The notes: generated from the letters alone by a model not told the origin. Shown: positions 34,420 to 46,548, counted from the first letter of the stretch. The stretch: 64,000 bases of DNA from Escarpia spicata (GCA_963995525.1 OZ023205.1:52260214-52324213); one strand, 5' to 3'. Numbers and translations: made by a program.

Positions 34420-36905
34420 ATGTCACTGATGCGGACTGCAAAGTTCTTTGAAGGCCTGTCGATATAAGTGTGTCTTTAAGAGTGATTTGAAAGTGGCAAC
34501 GCAGTTTGCATGCCTGACTGCATGAGGCAGGGCATTCCACAGGATTGGGCCAGCCACCGAGAAGGAACGACGGCCATAATGTTCAAGGTGATATCTTGGA
34601 ACAGTCAGCAGACCTTATTCGGCCAATCTAAGTGATCTGGTCGGCATGTAGGATGTCACGAGTGATGAAATGTACACAGGGCCGAGATGGTGCACTGCAC
34701 GATATACCAGCAGTAACAGCTTGAATTCAATCCGCTGGCGTATAGGCAACTAGTGTAAACGGCACAGAACAGGTGTTATGTGTTCTCGTCTCCTTGTCCT
34801 GGTAATGAGATGTGCTGCGGAATTCTGTACCATCTGCAGCTTTCGCAAGTGCGTCTCCGGCAGACCATATAACACTGCGCTGCCGTAATCAATACGTGAC
34901 ATGACTAAGGCGTTCACAATGGTTTTGCAGGCATTAGTGGTAAGACATTTCCGAATTAACGCGATGCTTCGGAGGTGACAATATGCCATCTGGCAAACAC
35001 GACGCACTTGATTCGTCATCGACATAGTGTTGTCGAGTAGAACTGGATCTTGGTCTTGGTGTGGGGGTCCCATGATGAACTAACATATTCCATGATGGGT
35101 CTAACCAGTGTCTCGGAGAACTGACTTGATTTTTGATGGGCAGCTACTGAGGTTCCTCCTTAGGAAGGCAAGGCTCTCGTGTGCTCTCTTTGTGATGGCA
35201 TCAATATGGGCATTCCAGTTCAGGTTTCCAGCAGTTGTGACCACAAGGTACTTTCCATTCTTTACGAGAGAGAGAGGTCACTACCATGGATGGTGCTGGT
35301 AAATGTAGGCTTTCGTTTCCGGATGATTCTAATGAACTCGCACTTTCTTGAACTCGATGCTATCTTCCAGTCTTTCTCCCACTTTGGCAGTTTCTTGAGG
35401 TCATCCTGCAGGCTTTGGCTGTCGTCGTTGTTCGTGATTTTTCTGTACATGAGGCTGGTATCTGCGAAGAGACAGCAGGTGGAGACGACCTTCTGTGGCA
35501 TGTCATTGATGTAAAGAATGAACAGCACGCTTCCCTGTGGAACATCCGAGGTGACACTTGCAGGTTTGTATGAATGACGTTCTACCGGTACCTGCTGACT
35601 TCTACTGGATCCACTGGAGGAGGTTTTCTCTGATGCCGTAGTGTTGCAGCTTGATAGCAAGCAGCTTGTGGGACACCTTGTCAAATGCTTTGCTGCAGTC
35701 AGCAGGACTGCATCAATCTGTTCTCCTTTTTCTATTGCAGCTGCAAGGTCGTGTAGTGTTAGGATCAGCTGACTTTCACACAATCTCCTCTTCCTGAAAC
35801 CATGGTGTTGGTCGGACAGGATGTTGTGTTTATCCAGGTGTTGCATGATCTGACTATGGATGATGTGCTCCATCACCTTGCTGCATACCAAGCTTAGTGA
35901 TATGAGCCGATAGTTGGCAGGATTGCTCCGGTCTCCCTTGAATATCGTTGTGATGTTGGCTTTCTTCCAGTCATCTGGTGCTGTGCCCTGTAGCAACGAT
36001 GCTTTGAAGATCAAAGTTAGTGCTGGAGCGATTCCTTCTGCAAAGTCCTTCAGAAGTATGTTTGGTATTTTGTCTGGGCTAGTTGCTTTATGTGGTTTAA
36101 GGCCAAGGAGAAGCCATGTCTACTGTAAAGTGGTGCATATCGAGGTATGGTTCACCACTCATGGATGGTATGCTGGTGTTGTTTTTGGTGGTGTAGACAC
36201 TGCTGAACTGGTCATTCAAAATAGTGGCCTTCTTGTGGGGGTCGTTGACTGTCATCTTTCTTCAGGGGGGCTACACCGCTACTGTCACATCTCCGCTACT
36301 GTCACATCTCTTCCTTTTGATAAATGTATATAACTTCTTCAGATTCCCATTGTTGGTGATGATGTCCTTGACGTAACTGTTGTACACATTCCTACACTCG
36401 CTCCTGCAGTCCTTCTTGAGTCTTTCATAGTGGTGAACATCCTCTTGCCTTCCTGTCAACCTACATAGCTTCAGAAATGCAATGAAACAATAGGCAGTTT
36501 CTCTGTGTGTAATGCTCCTGGGCATCGATTGCGTAACTGAGAGTTCCAGATCTAACAATTGTTTCTGGATCGTGTCCAATTTTTTTGCCATTTGCCATGT
36601 TCGATGTTGCAGGAATCATGAATGTCTTGTTTGATACCATCCAACACACAAGCTTGAGTGATGTGTTTTAACAGCGTGTCTTTGAAGTTTTGACATTCTA
36701 ACAGTTTAGTCACTATCACCTCTGTGACAGTGGCTAAGATTATACTGTCGTCGTTTTCAGTTAGTGTGAGAATGGCTGATCTAACGTCGCCATCTTCTAT
36801 GCCCAGTGGCAGTGTATCCAGCAGGGAGTGGCTCTCTTTGTGTTGTGCTTTCCCACTTTTCTTCTTTGCCTTTCCCGACATCATGCGGTTGGAGAGAATT
36901 TGCAA
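34420..36905 (-). mobile_element. CR1/L2-like LINE, degenerate
   Basis: Read leftward, 36905-36552 resembles the N-terminal part of an ORF1-type protein (SLLDTLPLGIEDGDVRSAIL). After it come a linker (LKKDCRSECRNVYNSYVKDI near 36400) and a reverse transcriptase (36014-35262: DDWKKANITTIFKG, HHGFRKRRLCESQLILT, DVPQGSVL). The thumb and tail follow at 35073-34750 (RIDYGSAVLYGLPE, QNSAAHLITRTRRREHITP) and about 34740-34420 (HYGRRSFSVAGPILWNALPH). The catalytic box reads LFADTSLMY, so one of the two aspartates is lost. The endonuclease is absent and motif A is frameshifted. It is dead and internally deleted. Confidence 0.8.
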
Positions 36906-37559
36906 AGCAAATCCTGAATGTTATATATTGTCTTCAGTTATGATGAATTGTAGCTAAACACTTGCAGAGCAGATTTCCAACGATATTAGCACGCCGCTAT
37001 CTTATCTTACCCATGGTCACTGTTGGTTCGTGTTTTGACCAGTACCAGTGGCATCGCTGTTTGGGGGAAATAACTACGACATTCTCCCCCCTTGTGTTTT
37101 TAAAGCTGTCATCCTGTTTTCTAAAGCTATAATCTAAATAAAATATCCATAACCCATCACAGCATAAAAGATTCCTATACCCATAGTGCATTAACCATTT
37201 CAGTTAAGTACTACAGCCCTGATCAGCTGTGACCACTGAATACTGCATTCCCAGTGAATATACAAGACAATTGACTACCTCACTTCAAGTCAAGATTTGA
37301 GTAATAAAAATGCATTTTATGAATAGGAATGTTATACATTTTCGGAAAGCATGATAATCAGCGAGTAAAATTAGCCATATCATTTTACATTCCGTCGTCA
37401 TGGTAACCAACAATCCAAGATTTCAACATTTTTGCAGTTGCTGAACACAGTTGTATACCGTTATATATTTAATACAAAACTACTCATATTGATTATGTCA
37501 CAGGAGTGTACAGTGATGTAATATACAATATCAAGTAATGAGGCACATCTTCCCAGAAT

Positions 37560-37895
37560 AGGTGCCCTCGGAAACCCAGGGGACTCACTCTATAGGGAGA
37601 AGGGGCACGTTTGGAATGGGCCTACCAAAAATCCTTTCTTCACTTCTGCATTGATTAATTGGCTGACTATTTTGGGCTGAGCTTTTGCTGATAGATTATT
37701 TGGGCAGTCCAAACTGGCTACTGGCAGATTACCTATTCCAGTATAGATGCCCTCCCTTAAACCTGTAATCAAATTTGTCACAAAGGCTCTATTTGGGTGT
37801 CCCACTAGTTCGTTCTCCAGTCGGTCAATGTCGATGGGAGTTTGTGTCACAGTCTGTCCACCAAGTGTGGTCGTTCTACTACATGTGTCTGTCAC
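37560..37895 (-). pseudogene. DIRS/Ngaro-type retroelement: reverse transcriptase N-terminal part
   Basis: The minus strand reads TPIDIDRLENELVGHPNRAF, then LITGLREGIYTGIGN, then SAKAQPKIVSQLINAEVKKG and FLVGPF. This pattern (a P-x-x-I-D-x-L-E head, F-V-x-x-L-x-x-G-x-x-x-G, and E-V-x-K-G-F/Y-L-x-G-P-F) begins the reverse transcriptase of tyrosine-recombinase retroelements. The frame stops at 37590 and the catalytic core that should follow is missing. Confidence 0.6.
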
Positions 37896-38229
37896 CCCTA
37901 GTCACTGGGTGGCTTTGGTGGGTTGTCATTTGGTGTTTTGGTCCATTGTCTCTCTAATCTGCTTCTAATGTCGGGTCTAGCTGTGCAGGATATACTAGCA
38001 TGTGGTGCTTTGCAAACCAGACAGGAGTGCAGGAATCTACAATTCGGCCTCGAGCTCCGAGTTGAAATTGTTGCATATTTCTCAATGTCCTAGGCCAACC
38101 CTGGGCCTGCCTTGTATGTCTGACTGCCTGCCTGAGCTATTAGCTCAGGCAGGCAGTCAGACAGTGAAGAACGGTGATATTCATAGAATGCGTTGCCATC
38201 AATCCGCATTGCAATACCCACTATGATGG

Positions 38230-39337
38230 CTTCATAAGCATCTAGTTCCTGGCGTCGGTTCCACACCTCACACGTGATGTTACGGAATTTGTTGAATGCA
38301 CAAATAAATTCTGGGAGGGTTAAATTTTGATTAAGACGAGGATCAGATGACCAGCGTAGCGGCTATACTCGCCGAAGTCAGAGTGTGGAATTAACAAAGA
38401 AGCTAAATTAATGTCTACTGAGGACGATCGCAGCACGAACAGCAGGTGATACAGTCTCCACTGCTGGCAGATTGTCAGACGGAATTCCCGTCGTCATGCA
38501 TTGTAGCCATCGTTGCAGTAGGCAGTAGTTGAACGTGACGACGTTCCCATAGCACTTTCGATAGCCTCCATTGCCGTCATCAGTGAATACGCAGATGAGT
38601 TCGTAGCAATGGGAACAACAGGCGGGTCGATGTCAGATTTCGTTTCGAGCTGGCATCAGTGGTCCGGTCGTGGTGCAGGTCGTTGCTGGGGCGGTTCTCT
38701 GTCTGGTGGTGAGTGGTCGTCCTTCCATCAATTCGTTCAGCCTTGTCGTAATCGCAGACATAGACGTTTGAAGCGCACGTACAACATCAACGAGTGGCTC
38801 CATCTCGGGGCTAAGCTCGGGTGAATATTCATGTGTCGTGTTCCATAGCCATATGGTATCCTCACCTGTGTCCCAGTCTGACCCACGTCCGAGACAGACA
38901 CAGTAGGTCTAGACGCTGGATGTCGTTGATGAGCTCTAGTTGCGACTCGGTTCAAATCTGCTACAACATTTCATCGGCAGCTAGTAGTGGACGGCGTAGC
39001 AGTTGGTCGATTTGACACTGAAGTTGGTGGCGGCATCACACGGGCAGCGGTGACGTCAGACATGTCGCAGCTGCAGTCGTCTTTGCGAAAGTTATCAACA
39101 TCTCATTCCCTGATCCTCAATGTGATGACGCAGTGAAGCCGAAGACCAGTTAGGAGGATGTGTAGAGACAGAACTTATTTCTTGGTGAGGTAATTCGACG
39201 TTGTTGCTTACGTTGTCGAATACAGCCATACCCCCTGGCCCGTGTGGAACGGCATCAGCAGCTGATTCTCTGCTAGGACGAGCTAATGACGTGTATCGTC
39301 GTCCAGTGGCCTGCCGTTTAGGTCGACCACGGGGCAT
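38230..39337 (-). pseudogene. Putative gag-like region of the DIRS/Ngaro-type element
   Basis: An ATG at 39337 on the minus strand starts a basic protein (MPRGRPKRQATGRRYTSLAR). Broken, polar, Arg- and Ser-rich frames continue to about 38700. It lies directly upstream of the reverse transcriptase fragment and on the same strand, where gag belongs. I recognise no domain. Confidence 0.35.
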
Positions 39338-39995
39338 TGTTAGCGCCGCTAAGTTCGTCGACATCGTTATTGTGTCGATCATTAACATCCAACAAAGTTT
39401 CTTTGCTAAAGCTATCAAATAATCTGTTCAAAACATGATGGCAAATTGCTAGTTGAAGTAATGCCATCTGCCATTGTGGCCACCGCAGATTTTGATAATC
39501 CATCATTAAAAACCGCGAAAATTAAAATGGATAACCCTGTGAATTACTCAAACCGGAGCTCACCATGCAATACCAATATCATGGATCCACATTAAAAACT
39601 TCTTTGTTTGAAAACACCTCTGCGTCTATGTAAAATTTTTTGATTGATTACAAACTCTACAGTAACATCCAGAAAAAATGATTGTTATCATAACCATGGG
39701 GCTGAATGAAAATTCTGGATGTTAGCGTGCCAATTAAGTTATATGCCCTAACATACACCATGAGCTAGAAGTTGAAATGAGTGCCAGCCCATGCTGCAAC
39801 ATACATGTATACCACTCAAGCAAATAGCACGGATGTGTAATTAAGACGATAATAACGTAATTTGCCTATGACGCAGTATAGAGAACAGCTATATAGGCTA
39901 CTGCACATGTAGACTGTACAAGAAGTTTGAGAATGGTATGATGACATCGCTTAACTTAAAGCTGAAGTGTTTTCAAGAGCATGTTAGTTTGGAAA

Positions 39996-40600
39996 TTACC
40001 ACTGTCTGGCAGCAAACTGAGCCGCCCCCTGAATTGAACGGACATATTTTCGCATCCCAGCTGCACTCGGGTAGACCCCAAACCTGTCAAAATACTGCTC
40101 CCAGACTGCGTGCATGCCGCAGTGTCTCCTGGTCAAAGAGTCCAATGTACGGTTCACGACAAACCGGGCCTCGTTAAAGTCGGCACGCGTAGGAAACCGA
40201 CGCCCCCCGGGCTGGATACAAAGCGACACAAGGGAGGATTTGACACAAAATTACCTCAGACACCATGTCTAATGCCAATACTGACTGGGGGAAGGAAACA
40301 AAGTGTGAGGCAAGACGACACAGATCAACACTGGGGCAAGACAGATCGTTAGTGCCAGTATCCACAATCACCGTTCTGGGGCCTAACTCTCGAACAAGCG
40401 GCAACTCAGCCAGCAAGCACTCCACTTTAAAGCCCTGATCTCATGGTAAAAAACTGTGGAATATTGGGCAGAAACACCCAAATCCACCCCAATGACCGGT
40501 GTCGTGTCCTCGCGACGCATTAACCTCTCTTGCAACCTCCTAACGAAACTATAACTAATAACTCTGGAGTGCAGTCCATCGTGAGACGAAGGCAAACAAA
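39996..40600 (-). pseudogene. SGNH hydrolase remnant of a retroelement, first copy
   Basis: Minus-strand pieces in order: ISYSFVRRLQERL (position of the GDSF-type block), VIVDTGTNDLSCPSVDL (G-x-N-D block), then FNEARFVVNRTLDSL and GVYPSAAGMRKYVRSIQGA. SGNH hydrolases of this type accompany Ngaro-like and related retroelements. The terminal Asp-x-x-His block has decayed (GVYPS where the family has GVHLN). Frames are shifted twice. Confidence 0.6.
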
Positions 40601-41329
40601 TTACAAAATGGCGGCGAACAAAAGAAATAGGAAAGGGAACACAACAAGTTCACCTAACTCAAGGATTATCAAAGTAATCCCACGTGAATCAAAGCGTGTA
40701 ATTTCACTAAACTATATACACTAAGTCTCAACAGAATAGAAACAACTTTGAACGCTACTAACCTTGAAATTGTCGATGAAACGAATCTTCCTTTGTGTTG
40801 AAACTGATTCACATCTAACGCAGTCGGAATCTCAACACAAAGGGAACGATTAAAATGTGCCTCGTTTTGAGAACATAGAGCTGACCATGGGTCCATATTA
40901 AACATTTCTTTGATAGAAAACACCTCTGAGTCTATGTAAAATTGATTGATCACAAACTTTACATTAACATCCAGAAAAACCAATAATAACCATGGGCCGA
41001 ATGAAAAATTCTGGATGTCTACAATTAAATTAAATGCCCTAACATTCATCATGAGCGAGAAGTTGAAATGAATGCCAGCCCTTGCAGCAACATGTATCAA
41101 GCAAATAGCACGGACCTATATTTAAGATGATAATAAACATAATTTGCCTACCAAGCAGTATAGAGAACAACTATATACTGCACATGCAGATACAGATTGC
41201 ACAAGAAGTTGTGAATGCCATGATGACTTAGCTTAACTTAAAAGCTGAAGTGTTTCAAAAGCAATCTAGCTGAGGAATTACCACTGTCTGGCAACAAACT
41301 GAGCCCCCCCCCCCAATTAAGCGGACATT

Positions 41330-41520
41330 TTCGCATCCCAGCTGCATTAAGATGGACCCCAAACCTGTCAAAATACTGCTCCCATTCTGCGTGCATGCCA
41401 TGATGTCTCTAGTAGTGAATACGGGGCAAGTCCCTTGTCAAAAAGTCCATCACACGATTCACGATGAACCAGGCTTCAATAAAATCGGCACGTGTAGGAA
41501 ACCGATGCCACCCGGAGATT
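41330..41520 (-). pseudogene. SGNH hydrolase remnant, second copy (C-terminal part)
   Basis: The minus strand reads EWEQYFDRFGVHLNAAGMRK. Here the G-x-H-L-N block with its catalytic His is kept, unlike in the first copy. The N-terminal half is gone, cut near 41525 where another coding fragment joins. Confidence 0.6.
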
Positions 41521-41524
41521 TACA

Positions 41525-42517
41525 CACGATGCTTGTATGAGAGTTTCTGCCAGCTGTTGCTTGGCAAGTACATGCCCCTTGTCAGCATACCGAAGAGACG
41601 ATCGTTCTGATGGTAGATCCTTCTCGACCAGCTTTGTATGAAACAAATTCCTTGCAGGCCCACAATTCTTGCCAGAAATTTCTGCTTGACCCATCAACTC
41701 AATCACACACTTGATCATATCTTTTGTGAACTTGTTTGACTTCTCTTCTCGCATCGTGAGAACTGGCTCTCTGTCAAGCACATTTGTAGCAAGGTAGTCA
41801 TTATGCATGTGTTGAAGTTGGGTTTCTCTTCTCTAGTCTTCCGTTGGACTTGTGTGTGTTTGACAGGAGTATTTTTGTCTGTTTAATTTTCGTTAGCAAT
41901 TTAAAAATGGTCTGCTTTGACTTTGTCACGTATTCTTGGTTGAGAAATCAGTCCTGCTCTTTTAATCTCTTTTTCCATTTCTTCATCATTCAATAATAGG
42001 GGGCATGTTGCACCCTAGGCAGTTCCTGTGTCTTCTCTTCAAAGGCACACTGGATCTTCTCAAGTTCAAGTATGCATTTGTCGTGTTGACGTTGCAGCGC
42101 TGTCAATGAATCATCTTTGAACTTTAGGCCCTGAACTGTGTTCAGCATCTGGGCATCAAAGTCTTGAGTCTTGTCAGTGATTAGCTGTTGAAGGGTCTTC
42201 GTCTTGAGTTGTTCAACTTTCAGGTCTTTGGCTGCCACCTCCAGGTCTCCCTTCAACTTCCTGATTACAACTCCTTTCGAAGCGGAAAGTAACGGTAACT
42301 GCTCAGTGTTTGAAAGCTCATTGTCCTGCTTGGCAAAAGTTGTGGTTGCATCTTGGTCCAACTTCACATACTTGCCACAAGGAAGACTTGATACTGTGTC
42401 AACTGGACCATAGGCCATTTCCAAGAATTGTGTGTAATCAGTGTTGCGATTTCGTGACTTGCACTTCTTTCTCGCAGTGTCCTGGATGACTAAGTTCCTT
42501 TCTGAATGACTCGTCAT
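41525..42517 (-). pseudogene. Uncharacterised coiled-coil protein fragment, probably from a mobile element
   Basis: Frame 42517-41990 gives 175 residues: a polar head (MTSHSERNLVIQDTARKKCK) followed by a coiled coil (DLEVAAKDLKVEQLKTKTLQ, then LTALQRQHDKCILELEKIQ). A second frame, 41808-41525, reads FTKDMIKCVIELMGQAEISG and then LRYADKGHVLAKQQLAETL. The pattern, a coiled coil followed by K-x-x-x-I-x-x-C-x-x-x-L and ending in A-x-x-Q-L-x-E, resembles multi-copy proteins of unknown function in invertebrate genomes that I believe are transposon-borne. I cannot name the family. Confidence 0.4.
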
Positions 42518-43281
42518 CCAAAGCCATACCAGATGAATTCACTCAAAACTGAGGAATATCAAAGTAACAAACAGTAAAACATTACGTATCACGTATATAT
42601 ACTGTAGACAGAAGTCTAAGCAGAATATACACAACTTGGAACAATACTAACCTTAAAATCGCTGATGAATTTAATCTTCCTTTGTGTTGAAAAACAAAGA
42701 CGTGTTACGCAGACAAATTCCAACACAAAAGGAAAGGTCCCAGCTCGGCCTTGTTTTGAGTCCGGGTAAATGTTTACGTAATCTGAACCATTGGCAGACT
42801 ATCATTGAACAAAGCATTTATACACATCTTTGCCTCACATTGTATAAATACTATTTTAACGTATGTAAAAATAATCATAACTCGCAAATGTATCATGAGG
42901 TCACACCATTGATAATAATATTATGACTAATAAGCAAATGACTACTGGCTAATATGTGAACTTCACCATATGGGTGGGGGTCACTCCGCCACTAGGTCAC
43001 CCAAATTGTGACCGACCTCCACCAGATAAGCCTCTCTTCAAGTAAAAGCTACAGGTAATAACAATTAAAAGTATAATACAGTTACTCATGCCCGAGCTGG
43101 GATATCAGCTTTAGACTCCGCCACTGTCAGGGCCTAGACTAATCCACAACTCGGAGTACCCAACATACAACTATTAACTCCGTCACTGTCAGAATCTCGG
43201 TCATATCCCTATTGTGTACTTAACCCCCTTTCATACCAGAAAATATAAGTAAAGATAGTTAAAGACTCTGCTCCTAACAGA

Positions 43282-43520
43282 GCCTCCAATTGTTTGCATG
43301 ATGGTTAAATAAGGATAAAAACCAAAGCCTCGCGAATCGCTTGGAAGTGTAAGTTATATAGGACATGCCTCCAAAATTGTGCATGTTGGTTAAATACAAA
43401 AAATCCAAAGCCTCCGTAATTGCTTGGTGGTCTACGCTATATAGAACATGCCTCCAAGAGTTTGCATGTTGGTTAAATAATAATACTCCATAGCCTCCGT
43501 AACTTGGCGGCATCTACCCC
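43282..43520. repeat. Three tandem units of about 84 bp
   Basis: Units start at 43282, 43367 and 43450, each beginning GCCTCCAA and containing TTGCATGNTGGTTAAATA and CAAAGCCTCNG. The third is incomplete. They lie just downstream (in minus-strand terms) of the third SGNH remnant. Confidence 0.8.
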
Positions 43521-43581
43521 CTTTTATCGCCCAATCACTGACACTGGTGAACCGACTTCACTGCACTAAACACTGCCCCTT

Positions 43582-44130
43582 TTATGTACGAAACTGCTTG
43601 TGGTTCCCCAAATCGTTAAAATGGACCCCATCTGGATGGAATATCTGACGCTGGACATTCCCAAACCCTTTATGCCTCCAGAACGATAAACGGGGATCAT
43701 CACACACAGCCTTCAAAAACTTATTAATCTCATTATCTCTAACCGTACCTTCCTCGTAGGTGATGTGTCGATAGGATTCCCTTCTTACAATTAGCGTTAC
43801 AACCACCTTTTTAAGGCCCAGGCCCAACAACTCGTGGGCGAACTCGTACAAACGCATCCCTACCTTCAATGTTTGCGGGGGCCCTGCGTGATCTATGTCG
43901 TTACCGCCGATTCACAGCACACAAACGCTACAGCATACAGCGGCTAACTGTCTCCTAAGACTTCTGTTACCTTCAAGCGAAGCCACAGTTTCCCCTCGAT
44001 ACCCATGAAAGGCTATCTGGCAATCCACGCAGTCTAAAAGGAACCGGAAAATCTTACCTCAGTCGATGCGACAAACTTCTCACGTCAGAAAATATGCGAG
44101 TCTCCGAGGATCCACACTACGTCACGGCAT
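43582..44130 (-). pseudogene. SGNH hydrolase remnant, third copy with full catalytic set
   Basis: Pieces on the minus strand give WILGDSHIF (GDS block, nucleophile Ser), an Asn/Asp block (CIGGNDIDHAGPP, with a frame change at about 43910), a middle part (LYEFAHELLGLGLKKVVVTL) and IFHPDGVHFNDLGNHKQF (catalytic Asp and His). All SGNH blocks are thus present, split by at least two frameshifts. It is probably the accessory hydrolase of a tyrosine-recombinase retroelement. Confidence 0.65.
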
Positions 44131-44352
44131 GTCGCCATCCTGAAGCATCTAACCATAATTGCTTTGGTTGCATTTGACCAGGATATCCACGGGGCAGTGT
44201 TGATGATTAAACACAGGGGTGCCCCCTCTTGCCCCACAGTCAAAGAAATGGAAAATGGATCACATCTGCATGTACGCTTATTTAGATTTAAGAAAACATG
44301 TGAAACGATGTCAGGGATATGTGGTATATCCTTTATTGAACACATAATCATG

Positions 44353-45137
44353 TTCTTACAATCCTGTATTGGAGAATGTAGTCACTAGTTCTTAGGACTG
44401 TGGTCCTACTGCGTGCTACACCTAGTGCATGCTGGGATTGGTTTTCTCCTCAGTGATTGGTGTGATACTTTGGTCACTCAGGTGAAGTTTGGTTCAGGTA
44501 GTATATGCGGAATATTTACTTTACACAGATTTGGGGTGGACACAAACATGGTATCATTAGTTCTGTACACTTGTCTATGAACTGACTTCTGGTGGAGTGA
44601 GGAGGAATGTGGAAACTTGTCTTGTGTTTGTGACTTCCACAATCTTTACACTTGTCGTTACAGATGTGAATAATTGGAATTGGTTGGTGTTTCATCTAAT
44701 AACCAGGTGTCTGCCAACAGTGCCCGGGGTAGGCTATGACCAGACGTAATTTTGTCAGAAATCTTTCAATGTTGGCGCGTCACTTGATACAGTAAATACC
44801 ACTTTGTCAGCTTCACCTTACTAAAGAGGATGAGATTGTTTCTTGCAGTCTGTATTGGAGAGTGTAGTCACTAGTTCTGAGAACTACTGCAGATGATGAT
44901 CCCTTCTGTCATAATGTATGATTTTATATTGTTTTGACAACATAATAATGCAGGACTTGGGTTACTGATATGAAGTGAAATATGTGGGATATGCCATTCT
45001 TTCACGACGTAAATATTGAATAAATTAGACTTTTGATCGACAGATATTGAGACAGCTCATTTTCCTGACGTTCCTTCATTTTACATGTGTCTACTTGCTT
45101 CTTGTCTTGGAGAGTGTAATCACTAGTTCTTAGAACA
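44353..45137. repeat. Three dispersed copies of a block of about 45 bp
   Basis: A block with TGTATTGGAGAGTGTAGTCACTAGTTCTTAGAAC as consensus (partial runs shown) occurs at about 44357-44400, 44845-44892 and 45102-45137, spaced about 490 and 260 bp apart. The sequence between the copies is unrelated. I see no coding meaning. Confidence 0.6.
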
Positions 45138-45182
45138 TTGCGACAATGTGGTTGCTTATGTGGCAAAACTCTTGTGTCTTGG

Positions 45183-46548
45183 TCAGTTTGGGCACATGCC
45201 ATGATTTAGACTGTCAGCTGCACTGGCCACATGATAGAGACCACCCAACCTTTGTATAGCAATAAGGTCCCCCGTGTTCTCATTGGTCTCACAGCCATTC
45301 CAAACTAAATAATGTCTATTCTCTGGGCAGTTAGACAATGAGCCCCAGTGATTTTCTTCCCTTCTTCCACCAGCAGTTTCCTTTTTCAAATTCCGAAGTC
45401 TATTCCCAACCCTTTTTTGGACATGCCCAACACATTCTGATTTAGCAACCTCCATTATAGGGATTTGAATTCTTCACTCTGGAATAGGATGTTGAATCCC
45501 CCCATCACCAACGTAGTTCACATATCGGAGCACTTTGCGAGTGTTCTCAGATCTACTGAAGATTCTCACTGTTCCGATTGGTTCCATGGCACTTAAGAAA
45601 TGATCCGCCAAACATTCATGGTCAGCTCTCCATTTCAAATAAGCAGAAGTCATGTTTCTCCCAAACCTGACAGCCTTTGTAAATATTAGGCAGAACTTCA
45701 ATGCCCACACATTTGTCAGAGGAAATGGCAGAGACAACACATTGGTGGCTAGCATGACCACACCATTGCCACGTGCCATCCACAGACATGGTACAGTCCT
45801 TTCCGACCAAGTCCTTCACCTCCTCATCTGCTTTGACAGTGCTTTCAGTTGCCACAGACTTGGCTGCAGCATGCTTTTTCTTCAGGAGACTGTTGTATAG
45901 ACTCTGACTGTTAGGACATTTGGTGAGTTCATGAACTTACAGAAATGTTTGAAGGTTATCTGTATCCCTTCCTGAGGGAACGTACATAGGACACCATTTA
46001 GGTGTTCACTTCAACCCTTCCTGAGGGAACGTACATAGGACACCATTTAGGTGTTCACTTCAACCCTTCCTGAGGGAACGTACATAGGACACCATTTAGG
46101 TGTTCACTTCAAAAGGGCGATTTTTGCCCCTATTTATATCAGTTTGTTTGCATTTGTTTTATGTTTTCATTAGGACAGTCTGACCACATCCATGGCACTT
46201 TCCTACAATAGCATAGGCAAAACCCTTGGCAGACCCATTATCAAGACCACACTGTACAGGGCCTGTACATTCTGCACAAGTCACTATGGAGGATAGGAAC
46301 TGCATCAAGTTCTGCACATCAACAAGAATAAAACCCTCTGTTACAAATTCAGTGTCAGTCTGATATTCTTTGGGTTCAAGGTTACCATCAATTTTCCTTG
46401 CAGAAGCCAAAATATTCACCTCAGAGTTTGATTTTGAATCAGCTGGTTCAGTTCCATAGATGCTGCCTTATTTGTTTTTCATTCTCTTTGCAACACAACC
46501 ATTTACTGTACGTTTTTTCCTCCTTCCAAACTGTTTCTTGTCACCCAT
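45183..46548 (-). pseudogene. Mutator-domain transposase-like pseudogene
   Basis: An ATG at 46548 begins a basic head (MGDKKQFGRRKKRTVNGC) with a stop soon after. Next come EGFILVDVQNLMQFLSSIVT and CAECTGPVQCG (zinc-finger-like), then a gap holding a 49-bp triplication, then DCTMSVDGTWQWCGHASHQC. After these follow GIEVLPNIYKGCQVWE, RADHECLADHFLSAMEPIGT, VRIFSRSENTRKVLRYVNYV, GDG, and VGHVQKRVGNRLRNLKK. The S-V-D-G-T-W and G-D-G blocks and the ECVGHVQKR ending are typical of the Mutator-like transposase domain family of invertebrates. Frameshifts near 45480 and 45640 and the internal stop show it is dead. Confidence 0.8.
45966..46112. repeat. Three perfect tandem copies of a 49-bp unit
   Basis: The unit begins CCCTTCCTGAGGGAACGTAC and repeats at 45966, 46015 and 46064 with no visible change. 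It interrupts the Mutator-type pseudogene between its zinc-finger and DGTW parts. CCTTCCTGAGGGAA is itself nearly palindromic. Confidence 0.95.

Larger units (their letters stand above)
39570..42780. repeat. Tandem duplication of a unit of about 1.3 kb carrying an SGNH remnant
   Basis: Blocks repeat in the same order: a block with AACACCTCTG and AAATTCTGGATG (39580-39740 and 40890-41025), a block with CTGTCTGGCA (39985-40220 and 41265-41520), and a block with TTCCTTTGTGTTGA (40690-40880 and 42540-42780). In the second unit about 1 kb of unrelated coding sequence (41525-42517) replaces most of the SGNH region. Each final block holds a hairpin: CCTTTGTGTTGA pairs with TCAACACAAAGG at 40791-40844, and a near match lies at 42679-42732. 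Confidence 0.75.
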
